Shown: positions 23,459-34,828, counted from the stretch's first letter. The stretch is DNA of 64,000 bases from Unio delphinus (GCA_029339505.1 JAQISU010000119.1:665001-729000), one strand, 5' to 3'. The notes: generated from the letters alone by a model not told the origin. Translations and numbers: made by a program.

Positions 23459-24775
23459 CCGTGGGACCCCGCTATAACCCGCCCCGCTATAACCCGAATT
23501 TGGATATAACCCGGTCGTGGCATGGCTCCCGAAATTTCGGGTAATTTACTACAGGTATTTTTCTCAAAGACCAAAAAAAAAAAAAAATTTTTTTAAGTAT
23601 GAAAAAAAGGCAAGACTTTAATTATCATTCTCATATTCGTCTAAACAGTGTGAAAAAGAACCTGTAGAAAATGTATTATCAAATTTTCTTCTAGTTTTGT
23701 GCAAAAATAAACGTTAATACGAACCAATTGCTGGGCCTACTGAGAACTTTGATCTTTGTTTATTGTTGAAAAATTACAGCTCATAAGTGTCAATATTATA
23801 ATTACTGATTCCCAAGTAATGAAGCCATCATGTCTGCTTTGTGTTTGTCTCAAATGCATTCTGAATACAATGGTTGCTCTAATAATCTCCGATATATGTT
23901 CTCTTAATTTCATACACAACTAAACAATAGCCAATGCGGGGGTTGATAAAAGATTCTCACCAGAATGTATAAATCAATCAATTTAAGTACATTGTTTATC
24001 ATCAAAGTGAACTGCCTAAACAGTGACATAATTCAGTGGTTAAAATATCAGCCAGTTCTGCCTGCTGTATTAGAGTACATCAAAAGAACATGATGCAATA
24101 GCTGGGCGGCAAGTTCAAAGGACTTTGACTAGCAGCTTGGGTGGGAAAATGTGCTGAAATTTACAATGACTGAATTCAGAGACGGAAAGATCCTGAGATG
24201 TACATGTAGTTATTATAAGAATACACTTTAGCTTCCATTATTTAATCTGCGGACATGTACTATTTCATCATTCGTTACGTACACCCGTTACGTAATTTTT
24301 GCTATTTTCTTTTCATTGAATTCAGTCACATAATGATCTGTGACAAAATTATTGAATATTTTACATCCTTGTGTGGATATTTTTGATGGAAATATATGTA
24401 TTATGGATTCAGTGTATGTTACAAGATTCGCTGGTGAGTACACGGTGTTGATACTCTTTTCATGCAATAGATTATACATGTATATATAAATTAGACACGT
24501 GTATGTACCAATGGATGGTTCTCTGAATAAAGTAATATATTAAATCTGCAATTTCTGTTACCACAGTAAATGTTTTTTCATTTAATATATATTGATCAAA
24601 AATGGTAATTGTGCCATGCATTTTGGCACCCGTCTTTATGTACCCCCACCCCCACCCTGCAATTAAATCCAAAAATGTGTTGGTATTGTACATGGTTGCT
24701 TATAACACGGTTCGGTTCATAGCCCGGTCGGATTCTATGGCTCCCAACTACCGTGTTATAGCGGGGGTCCCACTG
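23459..24775. mobile_element. pogo/Tigger-like non-autonomous DNA transposon
   Basis: The left end 'ccgtgggaccccgctataac' and the right end, on the complement 'cagtgggacccccgctataa', are ~24-bp inverted repeats of the type used by pogo/Tigger elements. They are flanked by TA on both sides (23457-23458, 24776-24777). Inside the left end the GCTATAACCCG phrase is repeated. There is no transposase frame over 1317 bp. It lies just 3' of the LINE. Confidence 0.75.
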
Positions 24776-24920
24776 TATTGATTAATTAGTTTTTACTACT
24801 AAAACATGCTAACTTATGCCATTAACTTTATGGCTTGCAATATATTCTTGCTTATCAAATTCGCCTCTATAAAATGAATGCAATTCAGCTGTCCCTTCCT
24901 AATACCTTCTTATAAATCTG

Positions 24921-25058
24921 CTACAAGATGATGGTACAAATGATGAGGCTTTTTAATGTTGCTTGCTCAGTATACATTGATCCTATTCCTACAAGATGAT
25001 GGTACAAATGATGAGGCTTTTTAATGTTGCTTGCTTAGTATACATTGATCCAATTCCT
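24921..25058. repeat. Two-copy 68-bp direct repeat
   Basis: 'acaagatgatggtacaaatg' to 'tatacattgatcc.attcct' occurs twice in tandem, with two differences. Confidence 0.85.
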
Positions 25059-25494
25059 GTCTTGTCCCAGCTCCAAAAAACAAGTTGCATGATATAAGCA
25101 GGGGTTGAAATATCACACACAACTGAAAATGACAGGTTACAATTTGTCAAGTGGCTGTCAGGGCTGACCATTGTTTTGCTTCATTTAAAAGTGTAATGAA
25201 AGAAAAACTAATAGTATGTAGTATTATGGTTCCATTTGTGGGTAAGAAGCAAACTGAAAGAATTTTATCTACCTCTGAAAGAATTTCAGTTGCAAATCAA
25301 ATACCATGTCAACCATGGTAACCATTTTAAGCAAGGGAGTGTTGTAGAGTATATTAATCAGGATTGACCACTTGTATTTTTATCTGACTTAAGTCCTTCA
25401 TTGAGATCAATACATTTATAAAATTGTAATTATTTGTTGAGAATATTCTGACAATGATTACAGTCGTAATTTATTCACAACTGTTCATTTGTAG

Positions 25495-25515
25495 CAAGTA
25501 CACTGGAATCAACAG
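25495..25515 (+). CDS. Stalk mini-exon (21 nt, phase 1-1)
   Basis: The acceptor 'ctgttcatttgtag' precedes it and the donor 'gtatggcagt' follows. The content is ca, six codons (STLEST), g: phase 1 in and out, Ser/Thr-rich. It is the same design as 18644-18676 and is probably another stalk piece of the second receptor gene. At 21 nt it would be a micro-exon, so chance splice-like matches are a real alternative. Confidence 0.4.
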
Positions 25516-25689
25516 GTATGGCAGTGTCTGTTGTACCAGCTTTCACATATACATGTATTCATTTCTCAGTCCTAACTTTTTAAAAAAAGTTTAATCTGTG
25601 TGTGCTTTCAGTTTCATATGTGTTTTGAATTAAGACACATTCTCATTCATTTGTTTTTGTGTATGTTTGACTTACTATTACAGTAAAAC

Positions 25690-28090
25690 TCTGTTTTCAA
25701 CTTGTACATAAAAATATGCAAATAATGTCATGCATTTACACAGTCATGCTACATATATCATTCAAATAATGTCATGCATTACTCAGTCATACTACATATA
25801 TCATTCAAATAATGTCATGCATTACTCAGTCATACTACATATATCATTTAAATAATGTCATACATTACTCATACTACATATATTATTAAAATAATGTCAC
25901 ACATTACTCATACTACATATATTATTAAAATAATGTCATGCATTACTCAGTCATATTACATATATCATGCAAATAATGTCATGCATTACTCAGTCATGCT
26001 AAATATATCATTCAAATAATGTCATGCATTACACAGTCATGCTACATATATCATTCAAATAATGTCATGCATTACTCAGTCATACTACATATATCATTCA
26101 AATAATGTCATGCATTACTCAGTCATACTACATATATCATTTAAATAATGTCATACATTACTCATACTACATATATTATTAAAATAATGTCACACATTAC
26201 TCATACTACATATATTATTAAAATAATGTCATGCATTACTCAGTCATATTACATATATCATGCAAATAATGTCATGCATTACTCAGTCATGCTAAATATA
26301 TCATTCAAATAATGTCATGCATTACACAGTCATGCTACATATATCATTCAAATAATGTCATGCATTACACAGTCATGCTACATATATCATTTAAATAATG
26401 TCATACATTACTCATACTACATATATTATTAAAATAATGTCATGCATTACTCATACTACATATATTATTAAAATAATGTCATGCATTACTCAGTCATATT
26501 ACATATATCATGCAAATAATGTCATGCATTACACAGTCATGCTACATATATCATTCAAATAATGTCATGCATTACTCATACTACATATATTATTAAAATA
26601 ATGTCATGCATTACTCAGTCATATTACATATATCATGCAAATAATGTCATGCATTACACAGTCATGCTACATATATCATTCAAATAATGTCATGCATTAC
26701 TCAGTCATACTACATATATCATTCAAATAATGTCATGCATTACTCAGTCATACTACATATATCATTTAAATAATGTCATACATTACTCATACTACATATA
26801 TTATTAAAATAATGTCATGCATTACTCATACTACATATATCATGCAAATAATGTCATGCATTACTCAGTCATGCTACATATATCATGCAAATAATGTCAT
26901 GCATTACACAGTCATACTACATATATCATTTAAATAATGTCATACATTACTCATACTACATATATTATTAAAATAATGTCATGCATTACTCATACTACAT
27001 ATATCATTCAAATAATGTCATGCATTACTCAGTCATACTACATATATCATTCAAATAATGTCATGCATTACTCAGTCATACTACATATATCATTCAAATA
27101 ATGTCATACATTACACAGTCATACTACATATATCATTCAAATAATGTCATGCATTACACAGTCATGCTACATATATCATTTAAATAATGTCATGCATTAC
27201 TCAGTCATACTACATATATCATTTAAATAATGTCATACATTACTCATACTACATATATTATTAAAATAATGTCATGCATTACTCATACTACATATATTAT
27301 TAAAATAATGTCATGCATTACTCATACTACATATATCATTCAAATAATGTCATGCATTACTCAGTCATATTACATATATCATTCAAATAATGTCATGCAT
27401 TACTCAGTCATATTACATATATCATTCAAATAATGTCATGCATTACTCAGTCATACTACATATATCATTTAAATAATGTCATACATTACTCATACTACAT
27501 ATATTATTAAAATAATGTCATGCATTACTCATACTACATATATCATTCAAATAATGTCATGCATTACTCATACTACATATATCATTCAAATAATGTCATG
27601 CATTACTCAGTCATATTACATATATCATGCAAATAATGTCATGCATTACTCAGTCATATTACATATATCATTCAAATAATATCATGCATTACTTAGTCAA
27701 TATATATCATGCAAATAATGTCATGCATTACTCAGTCATATTACATATATCATGCAAATAATGTCATGCATTACTCAGTCATATTACATATATCATTCAA
27801 ATAATATCATGCATTACTTAGTCAATATATATCATGCAAATAATGTCATGCATTACTCAGTCATGCTAAATATATCATTCAAATAATGTCATGCATTAGT
27901 CAGTCATACTACATATATCATTTAAATAATGTCATACATTACTCATACTACATATATTATTAAAAAAATGTCATGCATTACTCATACTACATATATTATT
28001 CAAATAATGTCATGCATTGCACAGTCATACAACCTATATCATTCAAATAATGTTATGCATTACTCAGTCAATATATATCATTCAAATACA
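25690..28090. repeat. 43-bp minisatellite, about 60 copies
   Basis: The full unit is 'catgcattactcagtcatac' 'tacatatatcattcaaataa' 'tgt'. A shorter variant lacks the 'cagtca' piece ('cattactcatactacatat' 'attattaaaataatgt') and is interspersed in a regular pattern, indicating higher-order amplification. It is homologous to the 42-bp array at 17262. Confidence 0.95.
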
Positions 28091-28164
28091 AATATTGCAT
28101 TCCAATGAGCAAGTCAAGTACTTTACCATTAATTTTACTGATATGTTAGTATTTCCTGTCTCAG

Positions 28165-28197
28165 TACAAACCCATTTGATCCAAACATCAGTCCCAG
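28165..28197 (+). pseudogene. Decayed copy of the stalk mini-exon
   Basis: It has the same 33-nt layout as 28234-28266, with acceptor 'tttcctgtctcag' and codons QTHLIQTSVP in phase 1, but the base pair after it is TC rather than GT. It therefore probably cannot serve as an exon with this 3' end. Confidence 0.4.
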
Positions 28198-28233
28198 TCT
28201 GTCAGACTGATATGCTGGTATTTCCTGTCTCAG

Positions 28234-28266
28234 TACAAACCCATGTTATCATAACATCAGCCACAG
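28234..28266 (+). CDS. Stalk mini-exon (33 nt, phase 1-1) in tandem repeat
   Basis: The acceptor 'tttcctgtctcag' precedes it and the donor 'gtcagacaga' follows. The content is ta, ten codons (QTHVIITSAT), g: exactly 33 nt in phase 1-1, like 18644-18676. It sits in the second unit of a tandem repeat whose first unit has lost the donor. It would add a short segment between the stalk and the membrane-span exon at 29410. Support is splice context, phase and length only. Confidence 0.4.
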
Positions 28267-28339
28267 GTCAGACAGATATGGTAGCATTTCCTGTCTCACC
28301 TGCTTCAATACAAACCCAGCTATTATTTATTATTATGTG

Positions 28340-28920
28340 ATGGAGATGAAGGAAATATAAATATAGCTATTGTTTATTATTATGGGATTGAGATGAAGGC
28401 AAAATAAACAGCTTTTGTTTATTTTTAAGTGATGGAGATGAAGTCATTGTATCCATAGTTATTGTTTATTATTATGTAATGTATTATTGGATGGGATGGA
28501 GATGAAGGTAATGTAAACATAGCTATTGTTTATTATTATGTGATGGAGATGAAGGCAATGTAAACATAGCTATTGTTTATTATTATTATGGGATGGGATG
28601 GAGATGAAGGCAGTGTTAACATATCTATTGTTTATTATTATGTGATGGAGATGAAGGCAATATAAACATAGCTATTGTTTATTATTAAGTGATGGAGATG
28701 AAGGCAATATAAACATAGCTATTGTTTATTATTATGTGATGGGATGGAAATGAAGGCAATATAAACATAGCTATTGTTTATTATTATGGGATGGAGATGA
28801 AGGCAATGTAAACATAGCTATTGTTTATTATTATGGGATGGAGATGAAGGGAATATAAACATAGCTATTGTTTATTATTCAGTGATGGAGATGAAGGCAT
28901 TGTATCCATAGAGATAACTG
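28340..28920. repeat. ~47-bp minisatellite, about 12 copies
   Basis: The unit is 'tagctattgtttattattat' 'gtgatggagatgaaggcaat' 'ataaaca'. Some copies carry an extra 'gggat'. Confidence 0.92.
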
Positions 28921-28939
28921 ACATGCCTTAACTTAAAAT

Positions 28940-29360
28940 AATAGGGTTATAGTGACATGGTTTTTACTGTTTTATAACCTGAATAATAGGGTTATGGTCA
29001 CATGACTGTTACTGTTTTATAACCTGAATAATAGCGTTATGGTCACATGACTTTTACTGTTTTATCACCTGAATAATAGGGTTATGGTGACATGACTTAC
29101 AGTTTTATTTAACCTGAATAATAGGGTTATGGTCACATGACTTTTACTGTTTTATAACCTGAATAATAGGGTTATGGTCACATGACTTTTACTGTTTTAT
29201 TACCTGAATAATAGGGTTATGGTGACATGACTTACAGTTTTATTTAACCTGAATAATAGGGTTATGGTCACATGACTTTTACTGTTTTATAACCTGAATA
29301 ATAGGGTTATGGTCACATGACTTTTACTGTTTGATGACCTGAATAATAGGGTTGTGTCAC
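28940..29360. repeat. 45-bp minisatellite, about 9 copies
   Basis: The unit is 'gaataatagggttatggtca' 'catgacttttactgttttat' 'aacct'. Confidence 0.92.
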
Positions 29361-29409
29361 ATCATTTGTACTGTTTCATATTGTGAATATAGACAAATTT
29401 ATATTACAG

Positions 29410-29511
29410 GTCCTCCACAATGTAAACTTGAACTTGGACTTGGACTTGGCCTTGGCTTAGGCATCCCAATGGTCATTACCATTATTGTTGTTGTGATCTT
29501 CATATATACAG
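29410..29511 (+). CDS. Membrane-span exon (102 nt, phase 1-1)
   Basis: The acceptor 'tatattacag' precedes it and the donor 'gtcagttttt' follows. The content is gt, 33 codons, g. It encodes PPQCKLELGLGLGLGLG and then a strongly hydrophobic stretch IPMVITIIVVVIFIYT, a single membrane span preceded by a (Leu-Gly)n run that may be part of the span. It plays the role of the span in the terminal exon at 2991, but here it is a separate exon. Phase 1-1 lets it be swapped or duplicated without shifting frame. It is the best-supported exon of the second receptor gene. Confidence 0.7.
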
Positions 29512-30734
29512 GTCAGTTTTTTCTTTTATAATGGTTTCACACACACACACAAACTTTTTTTAATTTGTACAATTCTAAAGCCTCGGTAAAAAAATCTCCA
29601 ATAGGAACAGTTAGAGAAATGTTTTAATTGCATTGATGTCTTTACTGAAAAATGTAACACATCTAGCCTGAAGGACATTACACTATTATTCATAACAACC
29701 AGATGTGTTTTATTTAGCACACACATGTATAACACACATGTATAACATACCTAACCTGTAGGATATTACCTTATTAGACATATATCACTCACATGCTTTA
29801 ATTTATTTCACATATATATATATAGCACACATAGGATATTGGTTTACGGGGCAAAATATCTAGAACTTTTAGCTTTTGTAATGTTTTATGTCGATGAGCA
29901 ATATTTTAACTTTACTGTCCACCTTCTTGTGATTGGACTCAAAAGAGAATGAATACATTATGAATTTGAGAACATGTTACCTGCAAGACAGCGTCTTGTT
30001 TTTCTTCCTGGCTCTTGGTCCAATTTCTAGCATGGGGTCTCTTGTAAATGAAAATTCTAATTGAACTTGAAAGCAACTACCTCAATGCAGCCATTATAAT
30101 GTTTACATAGGTTTTTTTTACAAGATTAGAAATAAGAATCAATAAATTTGTTAATTGGTCATCCAGAAGTGATAATAATTTTCTGAATTGAAACAAGTTA
30201 ATAATTAAATTGGTCCATGTTAAAGACTTGCATTTACATCAAAGAGATCAGCATGAATGTTGGGAAGCAGTTTCAACGATTTCAAGGGTGTTGGATTTCA
30301 TGAAGATAAAATGCAATCCCTGGCTTGAACCAAACAAAACTGGAAAAGACTTGTGGCATATAAAAATATGTGCGTCTAGATTCACCACAATCTGCTGTTG
30401 GACCATCCCAGGAGAAGATCAGAGGAGGTATCTCCTGTCACAGCACAGGGACTATCTCCTGCAAAATTGCTACCAGATTCACCACCATCTTTAACACCTT
30501 GTTATGGCATTTTTTTCTGAATTGGAAGGTTTTAAAATTGGGTTTTCACCAAAAGACTTCTGATGATGCCTATTTGGGCCTAAATGCAAATTGTACTGAT
30601 CTGATGTCAAATATGGCAGTCAAAATGGCCATCTTGAAAAATATTCTTATTGTTATATCTTGGGAATGAAAGGTTGCATTAACTTGGGATTTCACTAAAT
30701 GATTTATTGTAGTATTTGATGAAACAAACAGAGC
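29512..30734. other. Intron, with old dispersed repeat
   Basis: A short (CA)n at 29536-29550. Sequence at 30500-30720 ('atggcagtcaaaatggcc' 'atcttgaaaaatattctt') belongs to the old repeat family also at 1437 and 44257. No exon recognised. Confidence 0.4.
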
Positions 30735-30974
30735 TGCAAAATCGGCCTTTAATAATGTGTGATACATATTTAATCAGCATTGCTCATTGTCTAAAATGTA
30801 AGGCCATCATGAAATTATTACACAGTTCATGGGTAGGAATGTTGTAGACAATAATACTTCAGAAACATGCAAATTATTTGGCTTGTGATTTTAATCAAAG
30901 CTTAATGCCTTATTATGTGCCATTTACAAATATTGACATATCATGAGCACTAATTGTTTATCTTTTAATTATAG

Positions 30975-31010
30975 GTACAAATGATGAAGACAATCCACAA
31001 GAAACAGATG
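30975..31010 (+). CDS. Cytoplasmic-tail exon, copy 1 (36 nt, phase 1-1)
   Basis: The acceptor 'cttttaattatag' precedes it and the donor 'gtaaattgtc' follows. The content is gt, eleven codons (TNDEDNPQETD), g. Acidic and hydrophilic, it follows the membrane-span exon at 29410 in phase and is therefore placed just inside the membrane. Its intronic surroundings are duplicated at 32160, where the corresponding exon encodes a different peptide. Support comes from splice sites, phase and conservation of position between the two duplicates. Confidence 0.55.
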
Positions 31011-31032
31011 GTAAATTGTCAGTTTTAATTTC

Positions 31033-31036
<4 letters not shown>

Positions 31037-31090
<54 letters not shown>
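31037..31090. repeat. (CT)n microsatellite
   Basis: About 27 CT units just after the tail exon. The paralogous unit has one at 32573-32632. Confidence 0.95.
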
Positions 31091-31093
<3 letters not shown>

Positions 31094-31250
31094 CAAAAGA
31101 TGGAGACATATACAGTTGCATCACAAGTTGATACTGAATACAAATTACATTTCTTAAGCATAAATTTGCAGCTGTACTTAAATAATACACTGTGTTAAAA
31201 TCTCTCTGAAAACCTGTTTTCAACTTCACTTTCCACATCTTAAAATACAG

Positions 31251-31821
31251 ACATACTGGAGTATGTACCATGCTAGCGTCCATTCAGTTTTTACCAGGAA
31301 GAAATCTTACTTGAATTCCAAGAAACTCTATTTGGCCAGCTGTGTCATTTCTTCTGAGGTATTCTCGCTTAATAAAAAGATACCAGCTCCATTAGAGCAG
31401 ATGTAAATTACTAATGTTTGGAGGAAAATGATAATTAGTCAGGCAGTTTGTGGAGTGACTGTAACTTTGATATCTAAAGTCGCATGTGAATCGTTAAGCC
31501 ATCACCTCTCTTGAAAATCTATTCATCAGCTTTCAAGATTTAATTATGCTTGCTCCAGACTACACACTTTATTACATCAAAGATTTCAAATCATTTATGA
31601 GCTTTGAAAAGCATCCCAAATAAAAATACCAGCATGAAGCCTCAGAATTTGCAATTTTCAGTGTGGTGTGTGTGTGTGTGTCCTCATCAAATTTAGTTAT
31701 AATTTGCAAGGCCTTGATACTTCATAAGGCCTTTGACTTGAATAGAAGCACAGTAGTTTACAACAAGAGCAGAAAGAACATTGTAACAAATTGATTCTTT
31801 TGGACATTAACACATTTTGAG
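31251..31821. other. Non-coding intron
   Basis: Nothing recognised apart from a short (TG)n at about 31665-31681. Confidence 0.5.
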
Positions 31822-32150
31822 GAACCACGCTGTTGGCCTAGGGGTTAGAGCATCCTTCGCGGAAGCTGGAGGTCATGGGTTCAATCTCCGTGCGAGTCAT
31901 ATCAAAGACTTTAATAATGACACTAACAGCTGCCTCTCTTGGCGCTCAGAATTAAGAGTTAGTGTTAGGACTGGTCGGCCTTGTTTCAAGATAATGTGAC
32001 TGGGTGGAACATAATGCTACATGTCTGTAGCATGATGCCCCAGTGCTAGACATCACTTTAAATTGCTTCACTGCACACATCATAGTAATATGTCTGACAA
32101 ATTGTTAAAGCTACCTTAAAATCCTAATCAAACAAAACAAAGACAAACAA
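31822..32150 (+). repeat. SINE-B copy, nearly full length
   Basis: Head 'gttggcctaggggttagagc', box B 'gggttcaatctcc', body 'agcatgatgccccagtgcta', tail with (CAAA)-like units. It is inserted within the second duplicated intron unit. Confidence 0.85.
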
Positions 32151-32398
32151 ATTTAGAGCACCTAAATCTGCATTTAATAGTGTGTGATACATATTTGATT
32201 AGCATTGCTCAGAGGCTAAAATGTACGCCATCATGAAATTATTACACAGTTCATGGGTAGGAATATTGTAGACAATAATACTTCAGAAACATGCAAATTA
32301 TTTGGCTTGTGATTTTATTCAGAGCTTAATGCCTTATTATGTGCCATTCACAAATATTGACATGTCATGAGTACAAATTGTTTTCCTTTTAATTATAG

Positions 32399-32434
32399 GG
32401 AAAAAACATGAACAAATACCACTAGAACCAACTG
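32399..32434 (+). CDS. Cytoplasmic-tail exon, copy 2 (36 nt, phase 1-1)
   Basis: The acceptor 'cttttaattatag' precedes it and the donor 'gtaagttttc' (close to consensus) follows. The content is gg, eleven codons (KKHEQIPLEPT), g. It has the same length and phase as the exon at 30975, with nearly identical flanking intron but quite different coding residues. The exon may thus be diverging faster than its intron, or serve as an alternative cassette. No later exon of this gene is recognised. The third duplicate is cut off before its exon by the Polinton-like element. Confidence 0.55.
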
Positions 32435-32568
32435 GTAAGTTTTCACAGTTTTAATTTTGACTCCTTTCTCTCTTTTTCTCTGGGTTATTCCTCCACCAGT
32501 TTTTCTGGCTGCCTTGTATAGTCTACTATGTGTTGAAGAATGGTTTTAAACCCACATCAACAACAACC

Positions 32569-32572
<4 letters not shown>

Positions 32573-32634
<62 letters not shown>

Positions 32635-32640
32635 ATATAT
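32573..32640. repeat. (CT)n(TA)n microsatellite
   Basis: About 30 CT units followed by TATATATATA. Confidence 0.95.
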
Positions 32641-32879
32641 ATATCATGGTTCAAAAGATGGAGACAGTGAGACAGATAAAGTTGCATCACAGGTTGATAT
32701 TGAATACAAACTACATTTGTTCTGCATAATATTTGCAGCTATACTTAAATAATGCACAGTGTTGAAATCTATCTGTTTTCAACTTTTGTAAAAGCACAAT
32801 GGTATTAAGGGTTATGAAACATGAGAAAAATCTATAAAGACGGTGCCTTGCAATCACTCAATTCTAAATGTTATCATAA

Positions 32880-32880
<1 letters not shown>

Positions 32881-32918
<38 letters not shown>

Positions 32919-33056
32919 TACATACATACATACATACATACATACATACATACCTACATACAATCATACATACATACATACATACATACATACAATCATA
33001 CATACATACATACATACATACATACATACATACATACATACATACATACATACATA
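32881..33056. repeat. (CA)n then (CATA)n microsatellite
   Basis: CA run to 32913, then tetranucleotide CATA array with a few AATC interruptions. The His/Thr/Tyr frames over it are artefacts. Confidence 0.95.
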
Positions 33057-33180
33057 AACCACTCCAATGGCCTATCGATTATAGCATCTGCTGTGGAAGC
33101 AGGAGGTCATGGAATCGATCCCCGGCTGAATCATACTAAAGACTTACAAAAATTGTACTAACAGCTGCCTCGCGCTATTA
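33057..33180 (+). repeat. SINE-B 5' half
   Basis: The tRNA-like head ('ggaagcaggaggtcatgg', 'aatcgatccccggctgaatc') and body start ('actaaagacttac', 'actaacagctgcctcgc'). Truncated after ~125 bp. Confidence 0.75.
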
Positions 33181-33239
33181 AATTGTTTCTGTTCTGCGTG
33201 TGTGGTTTCCTTCCACAAACACCTCTTTAGATGATTATA

Positions 33240-33590
33240 AAGAAATAACGGAAACTGGGAATGCCTATATGATGAATATATTCAAAAACTTTGTGTGCTT
33301 ATTTGTGGTGACTTTAATGTGGAGGTACCCAAAAAAGTGATTCCAAAAAGCAAATATGGTAAAGGTTACATACTGCAATTCTTCCTGACAAATAGGCATC
33401 TAATGTCAACATTTGATATTTTCCCTTCTGAAATACCAGGATATACATATTGCTCATCTGATGGCAAACGCTCGTCTTTGATTGACTACATTTTGATACC
33501 CTCCTCCAAAATAGATTTAGTTCACAGTGCTAATATTGAAGATGATCATCATCTCAATTTATCTGATCATTTACCTGCATGAGTAGAGCT
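33240..33590 (+). pseudogene. LINE endonuclease fragment
   Basis: An open frame (33295-33582) reads CGDFNVEVPKK at its start, GYTYCSSDGKRSSLIDYILI in the middle, and LSDHLPA at the end. GDFN, the S-S-x-IDYI strand and SDH are the conserved motifs of the apurinic-type endonuclease of non-LTR retrotransposons, with the final catalytic His in SDH. No reverse transcriptase follows, so this is a fragment. It differs in sequence from the other LINEs in the window. Confidence 0.7.
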
Positions 33591-33780
33591 GTTAGTCCCT
33601 GAGGTAATTTAAAATAACTCAAAACGACACAACTTTATACTCTAACAGTCCAAGTTGTACTCCAATAGTTCGCTCCAAAACATATTTATATACCTGTTTT
33701 TACGTAAACAAGAAAGGGGTCACATGATCTTCTAGAATCTTTTAGAACAAATATACATTCAAAAACCATATGACCCAACT

Positions 33781-33955
33781 AATTTAATAGTGTGTGATAC
33801 ATACTTGATTAACATTGCTCAGAGGAAAAAATGTAAGGCCATCATAAAATTATTACACAGTTCAGGAATATTGTAGAAAAAAATACTTCAGTAGCATGCA
33901 AATTATTTGGCTTGTGATTTTAATCAGAGCTTAATGCCTTATTATGTGCCATTTA
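33781..33955 (+). repeat. Duplicated intron unit, copy 3, truncated
   Basis: It matches the first ~175 bp of the units at 30735 and 32160 and stops at 'attatgtgccattta'. Foreign sequence (Polinton-like copy A) begins at 33956, before the exon slot. Confidence 0.8.
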
Positions 33956-34131
33956 GAAGCAGGAAGGGCAAGCCGACCATTTTTGTAGATCCCGTTATTT
34001 TGGTAAAACAACGGTTGTATGTAATTTACCGATTTTTATTTTCCAATGTGGTAAAAAACCTACCCTCGGTCTGAGTATTTAATCGTGGCTGTGATGAATT
34101 AACCATATATTTTATCCAGTCAAATGCGATA

Positions 34132-34828
34132 TCACGTTTGAGGATCAGATAAATTTATCATTATAAACCCATGTGGGGTTGCATGAGCAACACTAAAGAA
34201 ATTTATGAATTTTATATAATCCATATCACCGCAACACCAAGTTTGATGAATATTTCTAAGTGTATGAGTGTCAACGGAGTTAAACACCACAAGAATATTA
34301 CAGTTATCTCTGATCACCTTTAGAATTTGAGTGTATCGTTGAGTTACATATATTACGTCGGTGTTTTTGTGTCTTTCACAAGAGAATATCCTAGCTGGAT
34401 TTTTTTGTTTTTCTAACATTGTATTGTCATATAGAACTAGGTTGTTGATATTCCCGTTGATATCATTGATGCTTGGAGCTTCATCGATATTGGTGATAAA
34501 TTCAATAGTGTCCTCTCCGGTTATCTTTGCTGTGTGTTCTTGTTGTTATCCTTTAATATGCTATAGCAATATTGATCGTCTACACTCGGTGCTATAAAAT
34601 ATAATTTATCCCACTTTGTCCATTTCATTATCAAATTAAGTAGCAGCTGTGTTTTACCACTTCCGGATGGACCAATTATAATCATTCTGATAAAGTTGGT
34701 AGCATCGGATGATGTTTAACTCACTCTTGTTTTTTAAACGCTGAAAAGCCAGTAATTTCCATTAGATATAACGTAAATATATCATAGATTTATCTTGTGT
34801 GAAATGTAAGTCATGTACATCAACAATT
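34132..34828 (-). pseudogene. Genome-packaging ATPase, copy A
   Basis: FtsK/HerA-type ATPase that would pump viral DNA into a capsid. The Walker A motif IGPSGSGKTQLLLNLIM is intact (about 34630-34685), followed by KWDKLYFIAPSVDD. The C-terminal part (34132-34419) is open and includes RHKNTDVIYVTQRYTQILK and IRDNCNILVVFN, the conserved stretch around the sensor region. At least one frameshift separates the halves, and a stop lies in the N-terminal ~30 residues. It is transcribed divergently from the Cys-knuckle/PLA2 gene, with under 100 bp between them. Nucleotide similarity to copy B is high. Confidence 0.8.

Larger units (their letters stand above)
28134..28325 (+). repeat. ~69-bp tandem repeat carrying a mini-exon
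   Basis: The unit 'gatatgctggtatttcctgt' 'ctcagtacaaacccatgtta' 'tcataacatcagccacag' is present twice in full and once in part. Each carries a polypyrimidine tract and CAG acceptor. Confidence 0.75.
30735..31250 (+). repeat. Duplicated intron-exon unit, copy 1
   Basis: From 'tttaataatgtgtgatacat' through the exon at 30975 and a (CT)n tract to 'ttttcaacttcac'. The same order of sequence recurs at 32160-32800 and, truncated, at 33781-33955. Confidence 0.85.
32160..32800 (+). repeat. Duplicated intron-exon unit, copy 2
   Basis: It matches 30735-31250 from 'tttaatagtgtgtgatacat' to 'ctgttttcaactt', including the exon slot (32399-32434) and the (CT)n tract. Confidence 0.85.

Noticed and set aside
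25690..28090. CRISPR-like array
   Set aside because: The units are contiguous tandem repeats without unique spacers, in a eukaryotic context.
32854..33057. His/Thr/Tyr-rich frames on both strands
   Set aside because: They are (CA)n and (CATA)n microsatellite translations.
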